From Pseudanabaena sp. M085S1SP2A07QC (GTDB lineage: Bacteria; Cyanobacteriota; Cyanobacteriia; Pseudanabaenales; Pseudanabaenaceae): a DNA stretch of 64,000 nucleotides. The stretch lies in NCBI GenBank assembly GCA_020404895.1, contig JADBWK010000063.1, positions 1 to 64,000 of the forward strand. The letters are read 5' to 3'. Each line of letters starts with the position of its first letter. Position 1 is the stretch's first letter. The translations under genes were made by a program, and so were the position numbers. Under the pieces are notes generated by a model, which saw only the letters and a program-made list of their open reading frames with translations, ran no database searches and had not been told where the DNA came from. Shown piece by piece: positions 8,599 through 16,800 of this stretch.

Positions 8599-9378
8599 AT
8601 GACTGTATCTACGGCAACTATTGACGGGATCAGCTTAAAAATTGAGAATCTAGCCAAGCAATTTGGAAACCATATTGTTTTGCATGATCTCAGCTTAACC
8701 ATTAATGTGGGTGAATTTGTGACAATTGTTGGGCGCAGTGGTTGCGGTAAAACTACTCTGCTAAGACTGATTGCAGGATTAGAAAAGCTTACAAATGGTC
8801 GCATCTTTCTCGATGAGCAAATCACGACTTCTCTCCATCCAGAAATCAAAATCATGTTTCAGGACTCTCGTCTTTTACCTTGGCAAAAGGTACTCGATAA
8901 CGTGCGTCTGGGACTAACAAAAGATTCACGCTCCAAAGCAATGGAAGTGCTGCATCATGTGGGTTTAGCAGCGAAAGCAAAAGAATATCCATCCACTCTA
9001 TCAGGTGGGCAAAAACAAAGAGTAGCCCTTGCCAGAGCTTTGGTAAGCAATCCGCGTTTACTCCTGCTAGATGAGCCTTTAGGTGCTCTTGATGCCTTAA
9101 CTCGCATTGAGATGCAGAGGCTCTTAGAAAATCTTTGGCAAGAGCAACAATTCACCGCTTTCTTAATTACCCACGATGTCGAAGAAGCGGTTGCCTTAGG
9201 CGATCGCGTAATTCTCCTCGAAGAAGGTCGAGTTGTGCTGGATGTGAAGATTGACTTACCCCGACCCAGAGCAAGGGGTAATGCTGAATTTGCGTCTCTC
9301 GTCGATCGCATCCGCGATCGCGTCATGGGAAATAATACAGGTCATCATAATTTTGACCTCCAGTTAAATGCTGCCTAA
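8599..9378 (+). CDS. ssuB: Sulfonate ABC transporter ATPase
   Basis: This 259-residue ATPase has Walker A GRSGCGKTT (45-53), signature LSGGQKQRVALARAL, Walker B LLLDEPLGALD and switch His in LITHDVEEAVALGD. The sequence IMFQDSRLLPWQKVLDNV is typical of the SsuB/TauB/NrtD subgroup. It powers SsuC-mediated import. The gene lies 47 bases after ssuC on the same strand. Confidence 0.93.
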   Translation: MTVSTATIDGISLKIENLAKQFGNHIVLHDLSLTINVGEFVTIVGRSGCGKTTLLRLIAGLEKLTNGRIFLDEQITTSLHPEIKIMFQDSRLLPWQKVLDNVRLGLTKDSRSKAMEVLHHVGLAAKAKEYPSTLSGGQKQRVALARALVSNPRLLLLDEPLGALDALTRIEMQRLLENLWQEQQFTAFLITHDVEEAVALGDRVILLEEGRVVLDVKIDLPRPRARGNAEFASLVDRIRDRVMGNNTGHHNFDLQLNAA

Positions 9379-9420
9379 ATCTATCAAATCTAACTCTCAA
9401 GTTAATTTTTATTTTGAATC

Positions 9421-9951
9421 ATGACTAATATTCTCTTAATTAATGGAAGTCCTTCTGCACCTTCGCGATCGCAAGGCATTTTGGAATATGCGATCGCCTT
9501 ACTCAATGAACAAGGCGTAAAAACAGACCTGATCTCAGTGCGCGATTTACCCGCCGAAGATTTGGTGTTTGGCAAGTACAACAGCCCTAACTTAGAGCCA
9601 ATCAAGGCTTTACTAGCAGAAGCTGATGCGGTGATTATCTCCACCCCAATTTATAAGGCTTCTTATACTGGGTTACTCAAAACTTTTCTAGATTTATTAC
9701 CGCAAAAGGCTTTATCCAACAAGGTAATTCTACCCGTCGCCACTGGCGGCACGATCGCCCATTTATTAGCGATCGACTTCACTCTCAAACCTGTGTTAGC
9801 TGAGTTGGGAGCGCGTCATATTCTCGGTGTGGTCTATGCCGTGGATAAGCAAGTAACTTGGAGCGAGACCCAGACTGTGATTCTCGAAGAAGAAATTGAT
9901 CAAAGATTGAAGAATTCTTTGGAGACTTTGGTCAAATCTGCCAAGCACTAA
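9421..9951 (+). CDS. ssuE: NAD(P)H-dependent FMN reductase
   Basis: A 176-residue flavodoxin-like reductase: LINGSPSAPSRSQGILEYA binds the FMN phosphate and ISTPIYKASYTGLLKTFLDLLP is the conserved SsuE motif. It supplies reduced FMN to SsuD and possibly to the DszC-like enzyme at the end of this gene series. It lies between ssuB and ssuA, giving the order D-C-B-E-A instead of the E. coli order E-A-D-C-B. Confidence 0.92.
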   Translation: MTNILLINGSPSAPSRSQGILEYAIALLNEQGVKTDLISVRDLPAEDLVFGKYNSPNLEPIKALLAEADAVIISTPIYKASYTGLLKTFLDLLPQKALSNKVILPVATGGTIAHLLAIDFTLKPVLAELGARHILGVVYAVDKQVTWSETQTVILEEEIDQRLKNSLETLVKSAKH

Positions 9952-9957
9952 CACATA

Positions 9958-10014
9958 TTTTTCGCGCATTTTTTAATTTTACCCGTTTTTTCGCGCATTT
10001 TTTAATTTTACCCG
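9958..10014. repeat. Tandem duplication of about 29 bases upstream of ssuA
   Basis: The unit TTTTTCGCGCATTTTTTAAT followed by TTTACCCG occurs twice back to back with one extra T between copies. It fills the gap between ssuE and the ssuA ribosome-binding site. Confidence 0.9.
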
Positions 10015-10029
10015 TGAGGAGTCTATTTG

Positions 10030-11106
10030 ATGTTTACAACTATTCTTTTTAATCAATTTCAGAAATCGCCCATTCAAGCGCTTGCTAAACTCTCCGCATT
10101 TGTCGTTGGTGCGAGCTTATTTGCTTCAGGTTGCGCCCCTCAAGCTAACAACAATGCCACTACCACTTCTACGCCTACTACAGCCGCAAGTCCAACCACA
10201 ACAGCAAAAACTGATAGTCCAGCCCCAAGCGCTACAGGTGTCAAGCTGCGAATTGGATTCCAAAAATCGGCAACGGTTCTTTTCTCCTTGAAAGGTAAAG
10301 GAACTTTAGAAACGGTTTTTAAAGCCGCCGATGGAACCGTTACTTGGTCAGAATTTCCTGCGGGTTTACCAATGGTTGAAGCGTTGAATGCTGGAGCGAT
10401 CGATGTCGCCTATGTCGGTGAAGCACCGCCAGTGTTTGCCCAAGCAGCCAAAGGTTCGACAGTGCGCTACATTGCTTACGATCCCTATGGTGTTGAAGCT
10501 GAAGGTATTGTCGTTCATAAGGATTCGCCAATTCAGACCCTTGCTGACCTTAAGGGCAAAAAGCTTGCTGTGCAGAAAGGATCTAATGCTCACTATCTAT
10601 CAGTAAAGGCGATCGAATCCGCAGGCTTACAAGTGAGTGATGTAGACATTTCCTTTGTGAAACCCTCCGATGGTCGTGCGGCTTTTGAGAAGAAGAATAT
10701 TGATGCTTGGGCAGTTTGGGACCCTTTTCTTGCGGCTGTGGAAGTAGATACAGGCGCAAGAGTTCTCACCAGTGCTAAGGGATTAGCCCCCAATCGAGGT
10801 TACTATCTGGCTTCTAAGGAATTCATTGAGAAGAATCCTGAAGCAGTAAAAACTTTCTTGAATGAACTCAAGAAAGAAAGTGAGTATGTCAAGAAAAATC
10901 CCGCAGAAGTTGCAAAATTTCTTTCCCCCGTTCTTGGTGTTGATGCTGCGATTCTGGAAAAGGCAGAGAAACGCCGTGATTATGACATCCTGCCCCTCAC
11001 TGAAGAAGTGATTGCCAAGCAGCAGGATATCGCTGATACCTTCGCCAGACTCAAGCTGATTCCTCAGCCCATCGTTGTCAAGGAAGCGGTTTGGGACTGG
11101 AAGTAA
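10030..11106 (+). CDS. ssuA: Aliphatic sulfonate-binding lipoprotein (copy 1)
   Basis: A 358-residue SsuA-type binding protein with a signal sequence, lipobox FASGC (Cys35), Thr/Ala-rich linker, and NMT1/SsuA domain (VKLRIGFQKSATV..., GEAPPVFAQAA, DLKGKKLAVQKGSNAHY, DAWAVWDPFLAAV). I chose ATG 10030, which follows GAGGA at 9-base spacing, over the TTG three bases upstream. The mature chain has one Met and no further Cys. It most resembles the third binding protein at 19296-20342. Confidence 0.9.
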   Translation: MFTTILFNQFQKSPIQALAKLSAFVVGASLFASGCAPQANNNATTTSTPTTAASPTTTAKTDSPAPSATGVKLRIGFQKSATVLFSLKGKGTLETVFKAADGTVTWSEFPAGLPMVEALNAGAIDVAYVGEAPPVFAQAAKGSTVRYIAYDPYGVEAEGIVVHKDSPIQTLADLKGKKLAVQKGSNAHYLSVKAIESAGLQVSDVDISFVKPSDGRAAFEKKNIDAWAVWDPFLAAVEVDTGARVLTSAKGLAPNRGYYLASKEFIEKNPEAVKTFLNELKKESEYVKKNPAEVAKFLSPVLGVDAAILEKAEKRRDYDILPLTEEVIAKQQDIADTFARLKLIPQPIVVKEAVWDWK

Positions 11107-11142
11107 GACTTATTCTTTGTTCTTCTTTCGCAAGATGCTAAA

Positions 11143-11217
11143 GATCCCCCCAGCACCCCTTGTAAAGGGGGAAGAAGATTATATTCTCACCCCTTTACAA
11201 GGGGTGCTGGGGGGATC
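11143..11217. repeat. C-rich MITE-like inverted repeat
   Basis: Arms of about 28 bases beginning GATCCCCCCAGCACCCCTTG pair across a 19-base spacer. It lies between ssuA and the AprA-like gene. Similar C-rich palindromes recur at 13272, 16684 and 20355. Confidence 0.8.
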
Positions 11218-11256
11218 GCAAACCTAAATCGATTCAATTCCCCATTCGCAATTACC

Positions 11257-12981
11257 ATGACTATTTCTGATCACAATATCAAAACTCAACGCCTCATCAC
11301 CGATGTCCTTGTCATTGGTGGCGGTACGGCTGGCACTATGGCAGGAATTAAGGCAAAACAAGCGAATCCCGATCGCGATGTCTTGATTCTCGAAAAAGCA
11401 AATATCCGTCGTAGCGGTGCGATCGCGATGGGTATGGATGGAGTTAATACCGCCGTCATCCCTGGAAATTCTACGCCAGAGCAGTATGTGCGTGAAGTGA
11501 CATTGGCTAATGATGGCATTGTCGAGCAGAAGACAGTTTATCAAACGGGTAAGCTGGGTTTTGAAGTGATTAAAGAATTAGAAAGTTGGGGTGTGAAGTT
11601 TCAAAAGGATGCTCAAGGAGAATACGACCTCAAGCAGGTGCATCGCATCGGTAAATATGTGTTACCTATGCCTGAAGGGAAAGATCTAAAAACAATTTTG
11701 GCGCGGCAAGTGAAGCGTCATAAGGTTCGGGTCACTAATCGGGTGATGGCAACGCGGGTCTTAGTGGAAAATGGTCGGGCGATCGGCGCAGTTGGTTTTG
11801 ATGTTCGTAGTGGCGATTTTGTCGTCATCCAAGCAAAAGCGGTGATTCTCTGTACGGGAGCCTCTGGCAGATTAGGATTGCCTGCTTCGGGCTATCTCTA
11901 TGGAACCTACGAGAATCCTACCAATGCAGGCGATGGCTACTCGATGGCTTACCACGCAGGTGCGGAACTCTCGAATATTGAATGCTTCCAAATCAATCCT
12001 CTGATCAAGGATTACAATGGTCCCGCCTGTGCTTATGTTGCAGGACCTTTTGGCGCACATACGGTGAATGCGGAAGGACATCGCTTTATTAATTGTGACT
12101 ATTGGAGTGGTCAGATGATGCTAGAGGTCTGGAAAGAACTGAACTCTGGTAAAGGACCTGTGCAGCTAAAAATGACCCACCTCGATCCTGACACGATTTC
12201 GGAAATTGAATCGATCATGTGGTCAAATGAACGCCCCAGTCGTGAGCGATTTCATGCGGGGCGAGGTGAAGATTATCGCACTCACGGAATTGAGATGAAC
12301 ATTTCCGAAATTGGACTATGTAGCGGTCACAGTGCTTCGGGAGTGTGGGTAAATGAACGCGCCGAAACTACGGTAGCAGGACTATATGCGGCAGGTGACA
12401 TGGCGAGTGTGCCGCACAATTACATGATCGGTGCGTTTGTGTTTGGCAGAATTGCGGGAATTGAGGGTATGAAGTATAGCGAAAATCTGGAACACGTTGA
12501 GCCAAATTTCGAGTTTTTGGAAGCTGAGAAAGAACGAATTTATGCTCCGTTAACGCGACCTAATGGAGTTCCGCATACGCAAGTGGAATATAAATTACGC
12601 CGTTTGGTGAATGATTATCTACAACCACCAAAGTCTACAAACAAGATGGAGATTGGCTTAGGACTATTCGATCGCTATCAAGAAACTCTCGATATTATGG
12701 GCGCTCAAGATCCCCATGAATTAATGCGTTGTATGGAAGTGCATTTCATTCGCGATTGTGCAGAGATGGCGGCGCGGGCTTCGCTATTTCGTAAGGAGAC
12801 AAGATGGGGACTTTATCATTATCGGTTGGATTATCCAGAGAAGAATAATGATGAGTGGTTCTGTCATGTCAATTTGAAGAAGGATGAATCGGGACAAATG
12901 ACGCTATTTAAGCGTGAGGTTTCGCCTTACATCATTCCTGTTGATGTGCGTCAAGAAGTTTATGATGTCGCAGTTCGATAA
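11257..12981 (+). CDS. AprA-like FAD flavoprotein of the fumarate reductase/APS reductase alpha family
   Basis: A 574-residue flavoprotein with an N-terminal dinucleotide motif DVLVIGGGTAGTMAGIKAK (16-34). The segment RRSGAIAMGMDGVNTA resembles the SGAVAQG...INT stretch of adenylylsulfate reductase alpha. The late FAD motif is TTVAGLYAAGDMASVPHNYMIGAFVFG. A 75-residue ferredoxin with an AprB-like second cluster motif follows. In dissimilatory sulfur bacteria AprAB interconverts APS and sulfite plus AMP, a pathway not expected in an oxygenic cyanobacterium. The location inside a sulfonate operon suggests a redox step on an organosulfur compound or sulfite. I cannot identify the substrate, and catalytic residues need a structural alignment. 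The general family is secure. Confidence 0.85.
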   Translation: MTISDHNIKTQRLITDVLVIGGGTAGTMAGIKAKQANPDRDVLILEKANIRRSGAIAMGMDGVNTAVIPGNSTPEQYVREVTLANDGIVEQKTVYQTGKLGFEVIKELESWGVKFQKDAQGEYDLKQVHRIGKYVLPMPEGKDLKTILARQVKRHKVRVTNRVMATRVLVENGRAIGAVGFDVRSGDFVVIQAKAVILCTGASGRLGLPASGYLYGTYENPTNAGDGYSMAYHAGAELSNIECFQINPLIKDYNGPACAYVAGPFGAHTVNAEGHRFINCDYWSGQMMLEVWKELNSGKGPVQLKMTHLDPDTISEIESIMWSNERPSRERFHAGRGEDYRTHGIEMNISEIGLCSGHSASGVWVNERAETTVAGLYAAGDMASVPHNYMIGAFVFGRIAGIEGMKYSENLEHVEPNFEFLEAEKERIYAPLTRPNGVPHTQVEYKLRRLVNDYLQPPKSTNKMEIGLGLFDRYQETLDIMGAQDPHELMRCMEVHFIRDCAEMAARASLFRKETRWGLYHYRLDYPEKNNDEWFCHVNLKKDESGQMTLFKREVSPYIIPVDVRQEVYDVAVR

Positions 12982-12982
12982 A

Positions 12983-13017
12983 TACTCAAGGGTAGCGCGA
13001 AGCGCTGCCCTTAAGTA
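12983..13017. repeat. Hairpin between the AprA-like gene and the ferredoxin
   Basis: A near-perfect inverted repeat of 16-base arms (TACTCAAGGGTAGCGC) lies around GAA. There is no strong T-run, so it may modulate rather than terminate read-through. Confidence 0.75.
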
Positions 13018-13041
13018 ATCACTAATTATTATTTTAAAACT

Positions 13042-13269
13042 ATGGCTTTAATTAAACAACGTATTGATGTTCCTGTAATTGTCGATGAATCGAAATGTTT
13101 AGAAAAATGTGTCGCTTGCATTGAAGTTTGTCCCCTTGATGTATTAGCTAAGAACCCCGAAACAGGCAAAGCATATATGAAATATGACGAGTGCTGGTTC
13201 TGCTTGCCCTGCGAGAAAGAATGCCCGACAGGTGCGATTACGGTACAGATTCCGTTTTTATTGAGGTAA
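13042..13269 (+). CDS. AprB-like 2x[4Fe-4S] ferredoxin
   Basis: This 75-residue ferredoxin has two cluster motifs: C19-x3-C23-x2-C26-x3-C30-P and C51-x2-C54-x2-C57-x3-C61-P. The second, CWFCLPCEKECPTGAI, closely resembles the CW-C--C-K-CP-GAI segment of adenylylsulfate reductase beta. The protein is half the usual AprB length because the C-terminal extension is missing. It very likely passes electrons to or from the preceding flavoprotein. Confidence 0.9.
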   Translation: MALIKQRIDVPVIVDESKCLEKCVACIEVCPLDVLAKNPETGKAYMKYDECWFCLPCEKECPTGAITVQIPFLLR

Positions 13270-13271
13270 AT

Positions 13272-13378
13272 GCCCTCACCCCCCAGCCCCCTCTCCCAGT
13301 GGGAGAGGGGGAGTAAGATAAGATTCCTGTTCCCCTCTCCTGCAGGAGAGGACCTAGGGGTGAGGGGCTTAGAAAACG
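13272..13378. repeat. C-rich MITE-like inverted repeat
   Basis: The element starts CCCTCACCCCCCAGCCCC and ends with the roughly complementary CCTAGGGGTGAGGGG. Two smaller hairpins lie inside. It fills the gap between the ferredoxin and the HEAT-repeat gene and resembles noncoding repeats common in cyanobacterial intergenic regions. Confidence 0.8.
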
Positions 13379-13399
13379 TTAGCAAAACAACTATTACTT

Positions 13400-14389
13400 A
13401 TGTCTACAACCGATCCCGAATTACAAGAATGGATAGAATTATTACAGTCAGACGATCTGAGCGATCGCTTGGTTGCGATCAAAAGCCTACAACACCTTGG
13501 CGATGAAGCTGCCCTTGATGTGGTGGTACTCGCCCTCAACGATGAAAGCCCTGCTGTCCAAAAAATTGCGATCGCTACGCTCTGGGAATTTGCCAATCCC
13601 AAAGTAATTCCTAAGCTGATTCCTAGTCTTGGATCACCTGATGAAGAAATTCGTGCAGCATCTCTATCGGCGCTTGGTGAATTAGTTTCTCAAGGTTCAC
13701 TCTTATTATTACTGGATGCTTTACACCAAAACAATCTCCACCTTCAACGCAATATTTTAATCCTGTTACGCAAGATCCATGACGCGCAATCTTTACCCTA
13801 TTTATTGCCATTTCTAGAGTCAGACTATCCTGAACTGAGAGAAGCGGCGATTACGACTTTGCGTTATCTCAATCAGGTCAAAACTAGTCCCACAGCTTTA
13901 CCACTACTGCAAGATCCTATTGATTTTGTGCGCCGTGAAGCTGCCCTGACTTTAGGACATCTCGCTGATGCCGAAGTCATTCCCAGCTTGAGTAAAGCTC
14001 TAAAGGAAGATCCCGATTGGCAAGTGCGGCGCAATGTTACGAAAGCATTAGCGATTCATGGCGATGGTGTCGCGATTCCAGTACTAATTGAAGCGATCGC
14101 CGATGAGCATTGGCAAGTGAGACGCTTTGCGGCTCAGGCTTTGCAGAAAATTTTTCAGACAATTAAAAATGAAGATGCAATTCCTGCTTTGGTGAATGCT
14201 CTTGCCGATGAATATGCGGATGTGCGTAAGGATGTGGCGATCGCATTAGGAAATCTCGGCAGTCAATTAGCAATCTCTTCTTTGCAACAAGCTCTAGACG
14301 ATCCCGATCGTGAAGTTAGCATTCAAGCTGAGAGATCAATTCAGCGTATTAAGGATTATTCATCAGTTAGCGCGGGGCAACCGTCATGA
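13400..14389 (+). CDS. HEAT-repeat protein
   Basis: A 329-residue protein made almost entirely of about nine HEAT/PBS-lyase-like repeats (for example SDDLSDRLVAIKSLQHLGDEAALDVVVLAL, DEHWQVRRFAAQALQKI, DEYADVRKDVAIALGNLG). Such alpha-solenoids are protein-binding scaffolds; related ones act as chaperones or lyases in cyanobacteria. The stop codon overlaps the mrp-like ATG (ATGA), so the two are translationally coupled. A role in assembling or docking the AprAB-like enzyme is inference. Confidence 0.88.
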   Translation: MSTTDPELQEWIELLQSDDLSDRLVAIKSLQHLGDEAALDVVVLALNDESPAVQKIAIATLWEFANPKVIPKLIPSLGSPDEEIRAASLSALGELVSQGSLLLLLDALHQNNLHLQRNILILLRKIHDAQSLPYLLPFLESDYPELREAAITTLRYLNQVKTSPTALPLLQDPIDFVRREAALTLGHLADAEVIPSLSKALKEDPDWQVRRNVTKALAIHGDGVAIPVLIEAIADEHWQVRRFAAQALQKIFQTIKNEDAIPALVNALADEYADVRKDVAIALGNLGSQLAISSLQQALDDPDREVSIQAERSIQRIKDYSSVSAGQPS

Positions 14390-15444
14390 TCGAAACAGTA
14401 CCTAACATCGCATCTACGGATTTAGCTGACCTTCGCAAAGTGGAGGTTACGAAATTACTGAAACGGGTAATTGTGCCGATCCTCAACAATGACATTGTGA
14501 GTTTAGGTATGGTGCGTAATCTGCGAATCGTTGATGATTATGTCTATTTACGCCTCTATGTCGGTTCCCATCAACCGGAATTAAAAGAGCAAGTTATTTC
14601 AACTCTTTCTAATTTAAACTGGTGTAAGAAAACCTATGTGGAACTCTGCACAATCCCAAAAGTCCGCACGACCTTAGCAGTTTCCAGTGGTAAAGGCGGT
14701 GTGGGTAAATCGACAGTTGCCGTAAACCTAGCCGCAGCCCTCAGCCTCACAGGGGCAAAAGTGGGATTACTTGATGCTGATGTTTATGGTCCCAATGTGC
14801 CGCAAATGTTGGGCTTAGGATATTTCGATATTCAAGTAATTGAAACTGCTGACGGTCAGCGCTTCATTCCCTTAGAGGCACATGGTATCAAAGTGATGTC
14901 TGTCGGTTTATTAGCCGAACCCGATCATCCCCTTGCTTGGCGAGGTCCAGTCCTGCACAAAATTATCACCCAATTTATTCATCAAGTGGAATGGGGAGAA
15001 TTAGATTATTTGCTCATTGATTTGCCCCCAGGTACTGGTGACGCACAGATTACGATTGTGCAGGAAAGTCCAATCTGTGGTGTGATCCTTGTGACGACAC
15101 CACAACAGGTAGCGATCGCGGATGTGCGCCGTAGCGTCTATATGTTCCGTCAGGTGGGTGTACCTGTATTAGGCATTGTCGAGAATATGAGCTATTTGCT
15201 TACGGAGGAGGGAAAAGATTCCCAATTTATTTTCGGTAAAGGAGGTGGTCAGCAATTATCGACTGAATTACAAGCACCTTTGTTGGGACAGATTCCGATT
15301 CACGCCCGTATTTGTGAAGGTGGCGATCGCGGATTGCCTATAACTTTAAGCGATCGCGATTTTCTCCCCAGTCAGTTTTTTGCTGAAATTGCGAAGACTC
15401 TGATAGCTACATTCACCAAACCCACAGTGTTAAACAGTGGCTAA
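14386..15444 (+). CDS. Mrp/NBP35-family P-loop ATPase (Fe-S carrier type)
   Basis: This 352-residue protein combines an N-terminal MIP18/DUF59-like domain (about 20-90) with a ParA-type ATPase. The deviant Walker A is SGKGGVGKST (101-110), followed by LLDADVYGPNVPQMLG and LIDLPPGTGDAQIT. Family members bind and transfer Fe-S clusters to apoproteins. The usual CxxC that bridges the cluster, normally just after ENMSY, is absent here (VENMSYLLTEEGKD). The location next to a 2x[4Fe-4S] ferredoxin suggests dedicated cluster delivery. It probably is not the housekeeping Mrp, but I cannot check for a second copy. Confidence 0.88.
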   Translation: MIETVPNIASTDLADLRKVEVTKLLKRVIVPILNNDIVSLGMVRNLRIVDDYVYLRLYVGSHQPELKEQVISTLSNLNWCKKTYVELCTIPKVRTTLAVSSGKGGVGKSTVAVNLAAALSLTGAKVGLLDADVYGPNVPQMLGLGYFDIQVIETADGQRFIPLEAHGIKVMSVGLLAEPDHPLAWRGPVLHKIITQFIHQVEWGELDYLLIDLPPGTGDAQITIVQESPICGVILVTTPQQVAIADVRRSVYMFRQVGVPVLGIVENMSYLLTEEGKDSQFIFGKGGGQQLSTELQAPLLGQIPIHARICEGGDRGLPITLSDRDFLPSQFFAEIAKTLIATFTKPTVLNSG

Positions 15445-15465
15445 ACTATCTACTTCAAGATTATT

Positions 15466-15542
15466 TGTAGGATGCATTAGTGCGACGTAACGCATCAACT
15501 GGTTAAAGACGATGGGTTACGCTGTCGCTAACCCATCCTACA
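15466..15542. repeat. MITE-like repeat with TGTAGGATG ends
   Basis: Inverted ends TGTAGGATG / CATCCTACA enclose GGGTTACGCTGTCGCTAACCC, a motif typical of short noncoding cyanobacterial repeats. It lies between the mrp-like gene and the second binding protein. Confidence 0.8.
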
Positions 15543-15599
15543 TTTATCTTACCTAGCAAGGTTTAACACATTTCTGAACTAAATTGAGGAGTATAAATA

Positions 15600-16685
15600 A
15601 TGTCAAATAGAAGAAATCTAAATCGCAGAAAGAAATCAGGATTGCTCAGTCGTAAGCGATTCACGGGCTGGTTGTTGTCGTTTATGGCAGTTTTTGCAGT
15701 TTTCGTACTCAATAGTTGCAGCAATCCCCAACAGACTGCAACTCCTAGCGATCAACCCAATGCCACTAATCCCCCTGCCCAAGTCAGCAAACCTGCGGTA
15801 ATCAAGCTGGACTATGCCTATTACAATCCTGTTAGCTTAGTTCTCAAAGAGAAAGGCTGGTTAGAAGAAGACCTCAGCAAAGATAATGTGAAAGTGGAAT
15901 GGGTCTTGAGCCAAGGTAGCAATAAGGCTTTAGAATTCTTGAATGGAAGTAGTCTTGATTTCGGCTCTACGGCTGGGGCGGCGGCTTTGATTGGTAAGGC
16001 AAATGGCAACCCGATTAAGTCGATTTATGTTTATTCCAAACCTGAATGGGCAGCCCTCGTAGTTGGTGCAAATTCCACAATTAAGACTGTGCCTGAACTT
16101 AAGGGTAAGAAAATCGCGGCAACTCGTGGAACCGATCCATTTATCTTCTTACTCCGTGCTTTGGATAAGTTTGGTTTAACTGATAAGGATGTGGAAATTG
16201 TGCCATTGCAGCACGCTGATGGTCGCGCTGCCCTTGAAAAAGGTGATGTTGATGCATGGGCAGGTCTCGATCCCCACATGGCAAAGTCGGAATTAGAACA
16301 AGGATCTAAGCTGTTTTTTCGTGAAACTTCCTTTAATAGCTATGGAGTGCTGAATGTACGCGAAGCCTTTGCTAAGCAATATCCTGAATATGTAACCAAG
16401 GTTTTGCAAGCTTACGAAAAAGGACGCGACTGGTCAATTAAGAATCCTGCGGAGTTGAAGCAAATCTTAATCAAGGCTTCTAAGTTAACAGATGCTGTTG
16501 CTGCTAAGCAATTTGAGCGGACTGATCTCACTAATTCGGCGATCGGTGAAGATCAGAAAACTGTCATTTTAGCGGCGGGTGATGTTCTCAAAAAGAGTGG
16601 TGTGATTAAGGCAGACACTGATGTAGCTAAGGTTGTAGGTGATTTAATCGATCCGCAATACTCGGCGAAGTTGTCGGCGAAGTAA
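15600..16685 (+). CDS. SsuA-like sulfonate-type binding lipoprotein (copy 2)
   Basis: A 361-residue binding protein with an Arg-rich N-terminus, hydrophobic segment and lipobox FVLNSC (Cys40). The SsuA/NMT1 domain includes YAYYNPVSLVLKEKGWLEED, GSTAGAAALIGKANG, LKGKKIAATRGTDP and DVDAWAGLDPHMA. It differs markedly from copies 1 and 3, so its ligand probably differs too. The mature part contains a single Met and no other Cys. It directly precedes its own permease and ATPase (16801-18420), which form a second importer. Confidence 0.88.
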   Translation: MSNRRNLNRRKKSGLLSRKRFTGWLLSFMAVFAVFVLNSCSNPQQTATPSDQPNATNPPAQVSKPAVIKLDYAYYNPVSLVLKEKGWLEEDLSKDNVKVEWVLSQGSNKALEFLNGSSLDFGSTAGAAALIGKANGNPIKSIYVYSKPEWAALVVGANSTIKTVPELKGKKIAATRGTDPFIFLLRALDKFGLTDKDVEIVPLQHADGRAALEKGDVDAWAGLDPHMAKSELEQGSKLFFRETSFNSYGVLNVREAFAKQYPEYVTKVLQAYEKGRDWSIKNPAELKQILIKASKLTDAVAAKQFERTDLTNSAIGEDQKTVILAAGDVLKKSGVIKADTDVAKVVGDLIDPQYSAKLSAK

Positions 16686-16766
16686 CCCCCTCTGACTCCC
16701 CCTTTTAAAGGGGGAGAACTTAATCTATTTCCCTTTCCTTTGCAAGGGGAGAGCTAGGGAGTGGTT
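16684..16766. repeat. C-rich MITE-like inverted repeat
   Basis: The element starts AACCCCCTCTGACTCCCCC and ends GGGGAGAGCTAGGGAGTGGTT, roughly inverted to each other. It fills the gap before the second permease and begins within the last two bases of the preceding gene's stop codon. Confidence 0.75.
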
Positions 16767-16800
16767 CTAAAAGAAAATTTAATACATAGCAACAAACATT

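Noticed and set aside
13270-13506. Plus-strand 78-residue frame starting right after the ferredoxin
   Set aside because: It is read through the C-rich MITE-like repeat and out of frame into the HEAT gene.
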